Translations under genes and position numbers: made by a program | Source of the DNA: G963704535 sp963704535 | GTDB taxonomy: Bacteria; Chloroflexota; Chloroflexia; Chloroflexales; Roseiflexaceae | Direction: 5' to 3' | NCBI GenBank assembly: GCA_963704535.1 | Contig: OY969916.1 | Span: forward strand, 9,734,001-9,798,000 | Length of the DNA: 64,000 nt | In this document: positions 50,234 to 58,082 of the stretch, in pieces | Numbering within the stretch: position 1 is the first letter of the stretch | How the letters are laid out: the number at the start of each line of letters is the position of its first letter | Notes under the pieces: generated by a model | Told to the model about the DNA's origin: nothing | Seen by the model: only the letters and a program-made list of their open reading frames with translations | Database searches by the model: none

Positions 50234-51883
50234 GTGGATGGATTGACAATGCGGTACCAACTGACGCTTCTCGCACTGATGCGCCGGGCCGAGACGCTGT
50301 TTGGCGCAAAGGAGATCGTCAGCTATGTGCCCGGCACTGAGCGCTTCAGCTACACCTACGCCGAGATGATCCGCCGCGCGAAGAAGCTTGCCGTCGCGCT
50401 GCGCTCGCTTGGCGTCCAGCCCGGCGATCGGGTCGCCGTCCTGGCCTGGAACCACCACCGGCAGTTAGAAGCTTTCTTTGGCATCCCCGCATGTGGTGGG
50501 GTGTTGCACACGCTCAATCTGCGCCTGCACCCCGACGATCTGGCCTACATCGTCAACCACGCCGGCGATAGCGTGCTGCTTGTCGATACCATGTTCCTGC
50601 CGCTGCTCGACCAGTTCCGCGATCAGGTCGATCTGCGCCACGTCATTGTCTTCTCGGACGGCGCCGCCGTGCCCGATGGCCTGCTCGACTACGAGGCCCT
50701 CTTGGCACAGCACACCGAACGTGACTATACCGAGCCGGCGATCGACGAGTGGCAGGCCGCAGCGCTCTGCTACACCTCCGGGACAACCGGGCGACCCAAA
50801 GGGGTGCTGTACGCGCACCGCGCGATTGCGCTGCAATGCCTGGCCTGGACCATGGCTGACACTTTCGGCATCCGCGAGGCCGATGTGATGCTGCCGCTGG
50901 CGCCGATGTTCCACATCAATGCCTGGCAGATGCCCTATACGGCGACGCTGATCGGGGCCAAACAAGTGCTGGTGCGCCCACAGCTCGATTTCCCCTCCCT
51001 GCTCGGCTTGCTTGAGCGCGAGCAGGTGACGTTCACCGCCGGGATCACGACGCTCTGGCTCGGGCTACTCGACTACCTCGATCGCCACCCCGAGGCGTAC
51101 CAGTTCACCCACCTGCGCGCGATCGCCATTGGGGGCGCGGCCGCGCCGCGCAGCATGATCCAGGGCTACGCCGAGCGTTACGATGTGGAGATCCTGACCT
51201 CCTGGGGGATGACCGAGACAGCGCCAATGGCGACGATCTCGACAACGCCCGGTGATCTGGCGCATCTGCCGCGCGAGCAGCAGTACGACCGGCGCACCCG
51301 GCCCGGCTACGCGGTTCCCTTCGTCGAGCTGCGCGCGCGCGACGCGGAGGGCGCGCTGGTGCCATGGGATGGCAAGACGATGGGCGAGCTGGAGGTGCGC
51401 GGGCCATGGGTGGCGAGTGACTACTACAATAGCGCTGAGTCGGCCAGCCGTGTGACGGAGGACGGCTGGCTGCGCACCGGCGACATTGTGACGATCGATG
51501 AGCGCGGCTGGATCGATCTCCAAGATCGCAGCAAGGACCTCGTCAAATCCGGCGGTGAGTGGATCAGCTCAGTGGCGCTGGAGAGCGCGCTGATGGACCA
51601 CCCGGCGGTGCTGGAGGCGGCGGTGATCGCGATTGCACACCCGAAGTGGCTAGAGCGGCCCTTGGCGCTAGTCGTGCTGCGCCAGGGCTATCAGGCGAGC
51701 GCGGATGAGCTGCTGAAGCACCTGGCGCCGCGTTTCGTGAAGTGGTGGCTGCCCGACGCGATCGAGTTCGTGCAGGAGATTCCGCGCACGCCGACTGGTA
51801 AGTTTCTCAAGCGCGCACTGCGGGAGCAGTTCCGCGACTACCGATTTCCTGCGGCGAAGGAGGCAGAGTGTGATGCGTGCTGA
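50234..51883 (+). CDS. Acyl-CoA ligase (fatty-acid AMP-forming)
   Basis: Adenylate-forming ligase of 549 residues that activates a carboxylic acid, most likely a medium- or long-chain fatty acid, as acyl-AMP and then acyl-CoA. Motifs: YTSGTTGRPKGVLYAHRA (near 179), GMTETAP, TGDIVTIDERGWIDLQDRSKDLVKSGG (hinge region, cited in part only) and the C-terminal catalytic Lys in PTGKFLKRAL. The GTG start has a perfect AGGAGG 7 nt upstream, while an in-frame ATG at 50249 is less well placed. In this position it may supply an acyl starter or an N-acyl group, which would fit a deacylating acylase in the same cluster. A role in ordinary fatty-acid metabolism cannot be excluded. Confidence 0.9.
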   Translation: MDGLTMRYQLTLLALMRRAETLFGAKEIVSYVPGTERFSYTYAEMIRRAKKLAVALRSLGVQPGDRVAVLAWNHHRQLEAFFGIPACGGVLHTLNLRLHPDDLAYIVNHAGDSVLLVDTMFLPLLDQFRDQVDLRHVIVFSDGAAVPDGLLDYEALLAQHTERDYTEPAIDEWQAAALCYTSGTTGRPKGVLYAHRAIALQCLAWTMADTFGIREADVMLPLAPMFHINAWQMPYTATLIGAKQVLVRPQLDFPSLLGLLEREQVTFTAGITTLWLGLLDYLDRHPEAYQFTHLRAIAIGGAAAPRSMIQGYAERYDVEILTSWGMTETAPMATISTTPGDLAHLPREQQYDRRTRPGYAVPFVELRARDAEGALVPWDGKTMGELEVRGPWVASDYYNSAESASRVTEDGWLRTGDIVTIDERGWIDLQDRSKDLVKSGGEWISSVALESALMDHPAVLEAAVIAIAHPKWLERPLALVVLRQGYQASADELLKHLAPRFVKWWLPDAIEFVQEIPRTPTGKFLKRALREQFRDYRFPAAKEAECDAC

Positions 51884-51910
51884 CTCTAAAACCACATCTT
51901 ATGCGATAAT

Positions 51911-52005
51911 AGTTTGAAAAGGGGGAGTTTGAGGGGGCCGCCCCTCAAGAATCCCCTTCCCACCACGGATCATAGGCGAGACAATACCCTTTCAAACAGT
52001 TTCTG
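51911..52005 (+). repeat. MITE-like element before the VOC gene
   Basis: Complete copy with TTTGAAAAGGG and CCCTTTCAAACAG ends, central hairpin and the CACGGATCATAGGCGAGAC segment. Together with its flanks it fills the gap 51884-52024. Confidence 0.9.
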
Positions 52006-52024
52006 ATCGACCAAGGAGGAACCA

Positions 52025-52798
52025 ATGGCTACACATCCACACGCAAAACCGGCCGGCACGCCCACCTGGATCGACCTGATGGCGCCGGACATTGACGCGG
52101 CGCGCACGTTCTACCAGGCCGTGTTCGGTTGGGAGTACGACATCGGTAATCCGGAATTTGGCGGCTACACAACCGCTCGATTGGGAAGTCGAACGACGGC
52201 CGGCATGATGGGGCCTCAGCCCGATGCCCCGCCGATGCCGGCCGCATGGAGCTTGTATTTCGCCACCGACAACATCGAGGCCGATGTGGCGCGTGCGGAG
52301 CAATTGGGGGCCACGGTGCTGTACCCGGCCATGGCCGTGGGCGAATTTGGCAGCATGGTCACATGTGCAGACCCCACCGGCGCGACATTCAGCCTTTGGC
52401 AGGCCGGGAGCCATGTGGGCGCACAAGTTACCGACGAGCCGGGTTCGACGACCTGGTACGAGTTGTATACATCAGATGCGAAACAGGCGCGTGATTTCTA
52501 CACCGCACTGCTTGGAGCCACCGCAGATCCGGTGCCGGGAGGCATGGAGTATTACGTGCTCAAGCATGGAGAAAAGTCGCTCTGTGGCATCATGCAGATT
52601 GATCCGTCCTGGGGTGAGTTTCACCCGCAGTGGACCGCCTATTTCGCAGTCGCCAACGCCGACGAAACTGTGGCGCTTGTCACCAAGCACGGCGGCAAGA
52701 TCATGGGCAACATCGATGATTCGCCGTTTGGCCGAATCGCCGCCCTCGCGGACCCAAGCGGCGCAACGTTCAAAATTGTCCAGTCCCCAGTCGGCTAA
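52025..52798 (+). CDS. VOC-family protein with two glyoxalase-like domains
   Basis: 257 residues made of two tandem vicinal-oxygen-chelate modules: residues about 12-125 (TPTWIDLMAPDIDAARTFYQ and following) and about 135-255 (STTWYELYTSDAKQARDFYT and following). Each has the paired beta-alpha-beta pattern and the final ADPSGATF-type strand. Such double-VOC proteins are often dioxygenase-like, or bind and sequester small molecules as resistance proteins; the substrate is unknown. ATG start with AAGGAGGA 4 nt upstream; a MITE-like element sits directly before the ribosome-binding site. It is the last + strand gene before the converging cobalamin operon. Confidence 0.87.
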   Translation: MATHPHAKPAGTPTWIDLMAPDIDAARTFYQAVFGWEYDIGNPEFGGYTTARLGSRTTAGMMGPQPDAPPMPAAWSLYFATDNIEADVARAEQLGATVLYPAMAVGEFGSMVTCADPTGATFSLWQAGSHVGAQVTDEPGSTTWYELYTSDAKQARDFYTALLGATADPVPGGMEYYVLKHGEKSLCGIMQIDPSWGEFHPQWTAYFAVANADETVALVTKHGGKIMGNIDDSPFGRIAALADPSGATFKIVQSPVG

Positions 52799-52892
52799 TC
52801 CTCATTGACAGGACTTACGCGGTCATCTACCAAACGTGGTTTCGGCCTTCGGCAGCCCTTCGACAGGCTCAGGAGCCGTGGTATTTTTCTTC

Positions 52893-52940
52893 TTTATATC
52901 GACGATTTTCGCCCGGCCGGGCGAAAATCGTCGATATAAA
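52893..52940. terminator. 48-bp perfect palindrome between converging genes
   Basis: Arms 52893-52916 and 52917-52940 are exact complements (TTTATATCGACGATTTTCGC and onward), with T- and A-rich flanks. Placed between the VOC gene and cobM, it can act as a bidirectional terminator. It is one of three related palindromes in the window. Confidence 0.7.
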
Positions 52941-52956
52941 AATGGGTGAAGTACCT

Positions 52957-53817
52957 TTATGGCTCGTCGATAGACCCCGCATCGTCGACCACATCCTCCT
53001 CCTCCCGCCCCTCGCCCCTCCTGAATCGGTGCGTGTAGCTCCGGTCGTACAGGTGGCTGCTGCTGCGGTGCGCCGCGTCGCGCAGCTCGGGCGCCAGCGC
53101 CGGGCTGACCAGGATCAGCGCCTGGCGGGTGTAGCCGGCCGCCTTGACCAGCCCCACAATGTCGGCCAGGGTGCCCAGCAGCACCTCCTCATCGGGCCAG
53201 GAGACTTTGTGCAGTACGGCCACTGGGGTCTCAGGAGCGTATGCCCCTCCGGCCAGGAGTTCCTCGACGACGCGGCGGATGCGGGTGACGCTCAGGTGGA
53301 TCGCCAGCGAGGCGCCGTGGGCCGCCAGGGCGCGCAGGCCCTCGCCCACCGGCATGGGCACCCGCCCGGATGCGCGGGTCAGGATGATCGTCTGCACGGT
53401 GTCGGGCACGGTCAGCTCGACCTTCAGGCGCGCGGCGGCGGCGGCCGTCGCCGTCACACCGGGGACGATCTCGTAGGGAACGCCATAGTCGTCGAGGGCG
53501 GCCATCTGCTCGTGGATGGCGCCGTAGAGCGACGGGTCGCCGCTGTGGACGCGGGCCACCACCTGGCCCGCCTGCGCGGCCGGGACGATCAGCTCAAGCA
53601 CCTGCTCCAGGTGCAGGCCGGACGAGCCGACGACGCGGGCGTTGGGCTTGCGGGCCATCGCGGCCACGCTGGCGTCGACCAGGCTGTCGGCGTAGACCAC
53701 CAGGTCGGCCTGGGCGATGATGTCACGGCCACGCACCGTGATCAGGTCGGGGGCGCCCGGCCCGGCGCCGACGAAGTAGACTGTGCCGGGCCGGGCGATG
53801 TAGTCGAATGTCATCAT
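52957..53817 (-). CDS. cobM: Precorrin-4 / cobalt-precorrin-4 C11-methyltransferase
   Basis: SAM-dependent methyltransferase of the corrin pathway that methylates C11. It starts after a short lead with VYFVGAGPGAPDLITVRG, the glycine-rich motif of the CbiF/CobM family, followed by VYADSLV, HSGDPSLYGAIHEQM and PGVTATAAAAARL. The fold is complete by about residue 250; the C-terminal tail (about residues 258-286) is charged and probably disordered. The start overlaps the cobI stop in ATGA, so the two genes are translationally coupled. It is the last gene of the minus-strand operon in this window, and a 48-bp perfect palindrome just beyond its stop can serve as terminator. Confidence 0.93.
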   Translation of the reverse strand: MMTFDYIARPGTVYFVGAGPGAPDLITVRGRDIIAQADLVVYADSLVDASVAAMARKPNARVVGSSGLHLEQVLELIVPAAQAGQVVARVHSGDPSLYGAIHEQMAALDDYGVPYEIVPGVTATAAAAARLKVELTVPDTVQTIILTRASGRVPMPVGEGLRALAAHGASLAIHLSVTRIRRVVEELLAGGAYAPETPVAVLHKVSWPDEEVLLGTLADIVGLVKAAGYTRQALILVSPALAPELRDAAHRSSSHLYDRSYTHRFRRGEGREEEDVVDDAGSIDEP

Positions 53818-54557
53818 GGTTTTGGCAACCTCACAATCAGCAGCGAGAGATACGGGCGCCGCTGGCCCGACAGCGCGCGCAGGTCGCGCACGATCAGCTC
53901 CTCGGGCATCCCGACCCGCTCGGCGTAGATCGCCGCGTCGAGCAGCCCAAGCTCCTCCAGCGCCGCCAGCACCTGCGGCAGGACGCCGCCGACCTTCATC
54001 AGAATCACAGTCTCGAAGTCGGCCAGCAGGCGCCGCAGGCTGCCGATGTCGGCGTGGTAGCTGGCCGGCACAATCGCCACCCGGTCGGAGGTCGTGCCCA
54101 GGACCTGCTGGGCGCGGGCGGCGGCGGCGGCGAAGGACGTGACGCCGGGGATGATATCGATCACGATCGCTGGGTTGTGCTCGGCCAACTCGCTGCCCAG
54201 GTAGGTAAAGGTGCCGTAGAGCAGCGGGTCGCCGAGCAGCAAATAGACGCCGCGCGCCTCCTGCGAGCCGGCGGCGCGGGCGGCCAGGTGCGCGGCGATC
54301 TGCTCGGCGGCGGCGCGCCAGGCCGGCGCGAGTTGCTCGGGATCGCGGGTCATCGGCAGCGCCAGCTCGACCACCTGCTGCCGGTCGGGGGCGATCCAGG
54401 GCCGGGCGATCCGCAGCGCCAGGCTGGCCTCGCCGTCGCGGCTGCGCGGCACAAAGATAATGTCGGCGGCCTCGATCGCGCGCAGCCCTTTTAGCGTGAC
54501 TAGCTCCGGGTCGCCGGGGCCAAGTCCCACCGCTGTCAATCGCATATGTTCTCTCAT
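53814..54557 (-). CDS. cobI: Precorrin-2 / cobalt-precorrin-2 C20-methyltransferase
   Basis: Corrin-ring methyltransferase acting at C20. Motifs: LTAVGLGPGDPELVTLKG at the N-terminus, LLLGDPLLYGTFTYL, IDIIPGVTSFAAAAARA and VILMKVGG, all in the order found in CbiL/CobI; length 247 residues is normal. Two starts are possible, 54557 (MREHMRL) and 54545 (MRLTAVG); the second begins nearer the usual family start. It overlaps cobM by 4 bp. A 26-bp inverted repeat with a 4-nt loop fills the gap to cobL upstream, and may attenuate or process the transcript between these genes. Confidence 0.93.
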   Translation of the reverse strand: MREHMRLTAVGLGPGDPELVTLKGLRAIEAADIIFVPRSRDGEASLALRIARPWIAPDRQQVVELALPMTRDPEQLAPAWRAAAEQIAAHLAARAAGSQEARGVYLLLGDPLLYGTFTYLGSELAEHNPAIVIDIIPGVTSFAAAAARAQQVLGTTSDRVAIVPASYHADIGSLRRLLADFETVILMKVGGVLPQVLAALEELGLLDAAIYAERVGMPEELIVRDLRALSGQRRPYLSLLIVRLPKP

Positions 54558-54560
54558 CTT

Positions 54561-54616
54561 CTTCTTTTCTCGACGATTTTTCGCCCCGCCGGGCGAAAAA
54601 TCGTCGAGAAAAGAAG
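54561..54616. repeat. 26-bp inverted repeat with 4-nt loop between cobL and cobI
   Basis: Arms 54561-54586 and 54591-54616, containing TCGACGATTTTTCGCCC and its complement; the same family as the palindromes at 52893 and 60800, here inside an operon. Confidence 0.9.
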
Positions 54617-54662
54617 AAAAAGTACCGCTCTGCCGAAGGCTGAAACCACGCTTGCTAGTGCG

Positions 54663-55970
54663 CTAGCTTGCGCCTTTGCGCCAAGCGACGACGAAGACCG
54701 GGTTAAGCGCCTCGAAGCGCAGCATCTCCAGGATCGGCACCGCCCGGTTGAACTGCGCCTGCACAATGCGGGCGTCGGCAAGCAGTGAGCGGGCCAGGTG
54801 CAGGTGTTCCAGCGTCGCCAGGTTGATCACCAGGCGCCCGCCGGGCCGCAGCCGCCGCCGCGCCAGCTCGACCAGCGCGGCCAGGTGGCCGCCGCTGCCG
54901 CCGATGAAGACGGCATCCGGGTCGGGCCAGTCGTCGCAGGACTCCGGCGCCGTGCCCTCGACCAGCCGTAGGTTCGGGGCCGGGAAGCGCCGCAGATTCT
55001 CGCGCGCGTGCTCACACATCGCGCCGCGCCGCTCGACCGCGTAGACCGCCGCCGTGGGCTGGGCGCGGGCGGCCTCGATCCCGACTGCTCCGCTGCCGGC
55101 GCCGATGTCCCACAGCACTTGGCCCGGCCCCAGCGCAAGCTCGGCCAGGCCCAGCAGGCGCACCTCGCGCTTGGTGAGCTGCCCGGCACTGGTTGAGAAC
55201 GCTTCGTCAGGCATGCCAGGGGGCGAGGGGGTGACAATTTGAAAAGGGGGAGTTTGAGGGGCGCTCCCCTCAAGAATCCTCTTTCCACCACTGATCGTAG
55301 GCGCGACAATGCCCTTTTCAAACAACCTCTGATTGTTCCAGACGACGAAGACGTTGAGTGGGGCGTAGGTTTCTGTGGCGGCGCGGGCCAGGTCGGCCCG
55401 TACAATCCGCTGCTCGGGCGCGCCGAGGTTCTCGCACACGGCGCACGGGCTCGCGGGAGGCAGCCCGGCCGCCAGCAGCGCGTGGGCGATCAGCGCCGGC
55501 GTGTGCTGGTTGTCGGTCAAGATAGCGGCCTTTCCGGCGGCCAGCACTCTTTGGACCACGTCGGCCAGCGGGCGCGCGTGGGCGCTCAACAGCGCGGCGT
55601 CGTGCCAGGGCTCGGCCAGCGCGGCGAAGGCGAGCTGGAACGCGCTGGGCGCCGGCACGATCTCCAACGCTTCGGCCGGGAAGGAGCGCCGCAGCGTGGC
55701 CCCGATGCCGTAGCACAGCGGGTCGCCCGACGCCAGCACAACCGCGCGCCGGCCGAACTCCAGGGCCGTGCCCAGCCGCTCTACGACTGGGTTCACATCG
55801 CCGCCGATCGCCAGCGTTTCCCCGCCGAACTCTGGGAAGTAGCCCAGGTGGCGCGCGCCGCCCACCAGCAGATCGGCGGCCAGGATGCGCGCCCGCAGTG
55901 TTGCGGGCAGGTCGGTCGCGCCGCTGGCGCTCAGCCCGACGACCAGGATCGCCGCTCGATGAAGCGTCAC
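54663..55970 (-). CDS. cobL: CbiE-CbiT fusion: precorrin-6Y / cobalt-precorrin C5,C15-methyltransferase (decarboxylating), with repeat-encoded linker
   Basis: Bifunctional enzyme that methylates C5 and C15 and decarboxylates the C12 acetate. CbiE half, residues about 1-210: VVGLSASGATDL, LLVGGARHL, ASGDPLCYGIG, VPAPSAFQLAFA. CbiT half, about 255-435: TKREVRLLGLAEL, SAM motif LWDIGAGSGAVGIEAAR, VFIGGSGGHL. Residues about 214-245 between the halves (RLFEKGIVAPTISGGKRIL and following) are not from either enzyme: they are a full MITE-like repeat (55238-55330) read in frame as 31 residues. Start is GTG in a GTGA context; the stop of the natural cbiD frame would overlap it. The longer-than-usual length (435) is explained by the insert. 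Confidence 0.93.
   Translation of the reverse strand: MTLHRAAILVVGLSASGATDLPATLRARILAADLLVGGARHLGYFPEFGGETLAIGGDVNPVVERLGTALEFGRRAVVLASGDPLCYGIGATLRRSFPAEALEIVPAPSAFQLAFAALAEPWHDAALLSAHARPLADVVQRVLAAGKAAILTDNQHTPALIAHALLAAGLPPASPCAVCENLGAPEQRIVRADLARAATETYAPLNVFVVWNNQRLFEKGIVAPTISGGKRILEGSAPQTPPFQIVTPSPPGMPDEAFSTSAGQLTKREVRLLGLAELALGPGQVLWDIGAGSGAVGIEAARAQPTAAVYAVERRGAMCEHARENLRRFPAPNLRLVEGTAPESCDDWPDPDAVFIGGSGGHLAALVELARRRLRPGGRLVINLATLEHLHLARSLLADARIVQAQFNRAVPILEMLRFEALNPVFVVAWRKGAS
55238..55330 (-). repeat. MITE-like element read in frame inside cobL
   Basis: Complete 93-bp element (ends TTTGAAAAGGG and CCCTTTTCAAAC, hairpin GAGGGGCGCTCCCCTC, ACTGATCGTAGGCGCGAC segment) whose length is a multiple of 3 and which is open in the cobL frame. 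It forms the linker between CbiE and CbiT. Confidence 0.93.
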
Positions 55971-57228
55971 GATGTGTCCTCGATCTGCCCGAACTCTCCT
56001 CGTCGTCGTAGGCGTGGGCCGGGTCGGCCGCTAGCCGCTGGACCAGGGGCAGCGGCTCGACCACCTCCACGTGGGGCCGGTCGGGGCATGCGCGCATAGC
56101 TCTTCCCAGCACCTGCCCGTCGAAATCGACCAGGATGACCTCCAGCTCCATTGCGCCGCCCTGCTCATGGACAAAGCGCATGCATTGCTCCAGCGCCAGT
56201 TCCACCAGCTGCTGCACCGGCGCCATCCACCCGCGCTCTTTGCACAGCTCCAGGAAGTGCCGGCCGGTGTTGGCCGTCGCCACGGCGGCCACCAGGTCGT
56301 CGGGGGCGCCGGTCGCGCGGCAGACCTGGGCCAGGAACGCGAAGTCGACCTGGTTGGCGGCGACGTGGGTGGTCATATGGCCTTGGGCGGTCTTGATCAG
56401 CTTGCCGATCATCGCGACGAAGACCGCCAACTCGACCCGGTGGGCCACGCAGGTCTTGAGCGCGTCGCCGGTGAAGACGCTCAGCTCCACGAACGCGACC
56501 TTGGGCAGAGCTGGGAATAAGCGCATGGCGTACTGCTCGGAGCGCCCGCCGGTGGCCATGACCACTTGGGCGGCGTTGTTCTGGGCCGCGACCTCGACGG
56601 CCTGGATGACGCTGGCCCGCCAGGCGGCGGTGCTGTAGGGGAAGACTTTGCCGGTGGTGCCCAGGATGCTGATGCCGCCGACGATGCCCAGGCGCGGGTT
56701 GAGCGTCTTGAGCGCCAGCCGGGCGCCCTCGGGCACGCTGATGATCACCTCCAGGCCACCGTACTCCGGGAGCGCCGCGTCCTGCATCCCGGCCTCGCGC
56801 TGCGCGTCGGCCAGATTGTCCAGGATCTGCCGGCGCGGTACCGGGTTGATCGCCGGGCCGCCGACCTCCAGCCCTAGCCCAGGCAGCGTCACGCGCCCCA
56901 CGCCCTCGCCGCCCTCCAGGGTGATGCCGGGGAGCGCGGCGCGGCGCACGCGGGCGCAGATCAGCGCCCCGTGGGTCACGTCGGGGTCGTCGCCGGCGTC
57001 CTTGACCACGCAGCAGTAGGCGCTATCCTCGCCCAGCTCGCGCTCGACCGGCGTCAGCGTGGCGGTCTCGCCGATCGGCAGCGTGATCGTCACCTGCTCC
57101 GGCCAGGCGCCGGTCAGCAGGGCCAGCGCGGCGGCCTTGGCGGCGGCGGCGGCGTTGCTGCCGGTGGTGTAGCCGGTGCGCTGGCCCTTCTTGTCGCGCG
57201 GCGGGATGGTGTCTTTGTAGCTGGCCAT
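55318..57228 (-). CDS. cbiD: Cobalt-precorrin-5B C1-methyltransferase, C-terminus extended out of frame
   Basis: CbiD methylates C1 of cobalt-precorrin-5B and is a marker of the anaerobic (early-cobalt) pathway. Motifs: GYTTGSNAAAAAKAA near residue 18, VVKDAGDDPDVTHG, GITLEGGEGVGRVT, INPVPR, GGISILGTTGKV, TGGRSEQYA and the MTTHVAANQVD region. Met 57228 is chosen; 69 more codons run upstream through a 48-bp tandem repeat and are unlikely to be protein. The family ends near HAYDDEE (about 55,995), but the frame then continues some 225 codons across cobL. Removing an AG duplication in GAGGAGAG would give EEFGQIEDTS and a stop at 55967, overlapping the cobL start as GTGA. So the long tail is probably an indel effect. 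Confidence 0.88.
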   Translation of the reverse strand: MASYKDTIPPRDKKGQRTGYTTGSNAAAAAKAAALALLTGAWPEQVTITLPIGETATLTPVERELGEDSAYCCVVKDAGDDPDVTHGALICARVRRAALPGITLEGGEGVGRVTLPGLGLEVGGPAINPVPRRQILDNLADAQREAGMQDAALPEYGGLEVIISVPEGARLALKTLNPRLGIVGGISILGTTGKVFPYSTAAWRASVIQAVEVAAQNNAAQVVMATGGRSEQYAMRLFPALPKVAFVELSVFTGDALKTCVAHRVELAVFVAMIGKLIKTAQGHMTTHVAANQVDFAFLAQVCRATGAPDDLVAAVATANTGRHFLELCKERGWMAPVQQLVELALEQCMRFVHEQGGAMELEVILVDFDGQVLGRAMRACPDRPHVEVVEPLPLVQRLAADPAHAYDDEESSGRSRTHRDASSSGDPGRRAERQRRDRPARNTAGAHPGRRSAGGRRAPPGLLPRVRRGNAGDRRRCEPSRRAAGHGPGVRPARGCAGVGRPAVLRHRGHAAALLPGRSVGDRAGAQRVPARLRRAGRALARRRAVERPRAPAGRRGPKSAGRRKGRYLDRQPAHAGADRPRAAGGRAASREPVRRVREPRRARAADCTGRPGPRRHRNLRPTQRLRRLEQSEVV

Positions 57229-57424
57229 GTCTTGGTTCTTCGTGGTTCGGTGGTGGGCGAACCTCGTGTTCGCCCTTACGCTCTCGGTTTTTCGTCGTTC
57301 GGTGGGGCGTATGCGATACGCCCTTACGCTCTCGGTTCTTCGTGGTTCGGTGGGGCGTATACGATACGCCCTTACGCTCTCGGTTCTTCGTGGTTCGGTG
57401 GGGCGTATGCGATACGCCCTTACG
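57229..57424. repeat. 48-bp tandem repeats between cbiC and cbiD
   Basis: About three and a half units containing CTTACGCTCTCGG, TTCTTCGTGGTTCGGTGG and the palindromic GGCGTATGCGATACGCC core. The same core occurs inside NRPS A domains. Read on the minus strand it would give VRAYRIRPTEPRRTES three times upstream of cbiD, which I do not regard as real protein. Confidence 0.9.
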
Positions 57425-58075
57425 TCAGTCCACATCGGTTGGGGCGGCGCCGGCGGCCAGGCGCAGGAGTGCGTTGACGACGGCGACGGCGACCGGCGAG
57501 CCGCCCTTGCACCCCTCGGTGACGATCCAGGGAACCGTGTTCACCGCCGTCAGCGCCGCTTTGCTCTCGGCGGTGCCGATGAAGCCGACCGGCACGCCGA
57601 CGACGAGTGCCGGGTACACGCCCGCGCCGATCAGGCGGATGATCTCGTAGAGCGCGGTCGGCGCGTTGCCGATGGCGACGACGCTACCCTCCAGCAGGCC
57701 GCGCTCGGCGGCGATGCGGATGCCCATGGCGCTGCGGGTGGTGCCGGCGGCCAGTGCCCGCTCTCGGACGATCGCGTCGGCCACGAAGCAGTGCAGCGAC
57801 CCGCCGAGCGCCTCCAGGCGCGCCGCACTGATCCCCACGCGCACCATCTGCACGTCGGTCACGACCGGGCACCCGGCGCGCAGGGCCGCCGCCCCGGCCT
57901 CGACCGCGCCGGGGCTGGCGCCGGTGATCCTGGCGAACTCGAAGTCGGCGGTGCTGTGGATGATGCGCTCAACCACTGCCGCCATCGACGGCTCGAACGC
58001 CAGCCCCTCGGCCTGGAGCCGCCGCCGGATCAGGGCGAAGGAGTCGGCGGTGATGGACGATGCGGTAGAGGTCAT
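57425..58075 (-). CDS. cbiC: Precorrin-8X / cobalt-precorrin-8 methylmutase
   Basis: Moves the methyl group from C11 to C12 to make (cobalt-)hydrogenobyrinate. The active-site His is visible in ERIIHSTADFEF, followed by AGCPVVTDVQMVRVGI, TRSAMGIRIA, VAIGNAPTALYEI and ALVVGVPVGFIGTAESK, the normal order in CbiC/CobH. The 216-residue length is typical. It starts 7 bp after the cbiX stop, so the two are one transcription unit; downstream it is separated from cbiD by a 48-bp tandem-repeat region of about 197 bp. Confidence 0.95.
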   Translation of the reverse strand: MTSTASSITADSFALIRRRLQAEGLAFEPSMAAVVERIIHSTADFEFARITGASPGAVEAGAAALRAGCPVVTDVQMVRVGISAARLEALGGSLHCFVADAIVRERALAAGTTRSAMGIRIAAERGLLEGSVVAIGNAPTALYEIIRLIGAGVYPALVVGVPVGFIGTAESKAALTAVNTVPWIVTEGCKGGSPVAVAVVNALLRLAAGAAPTDVD

Positions 58076-58082
58076 TGCTTCC

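Noticed and set aside
57240..57424. CRISPR array
   Set aside because: The units are contiguous and nearly identical, with no unique spacers and no cas genes nearby.
57229..57435. N-terminal extension of cbiD (VRAYRIRPTEPRRTES three times)
   Set aside because: It is the intergenic 48-bp repeat read in an open frame; CbiD homology begins at Met 57228.
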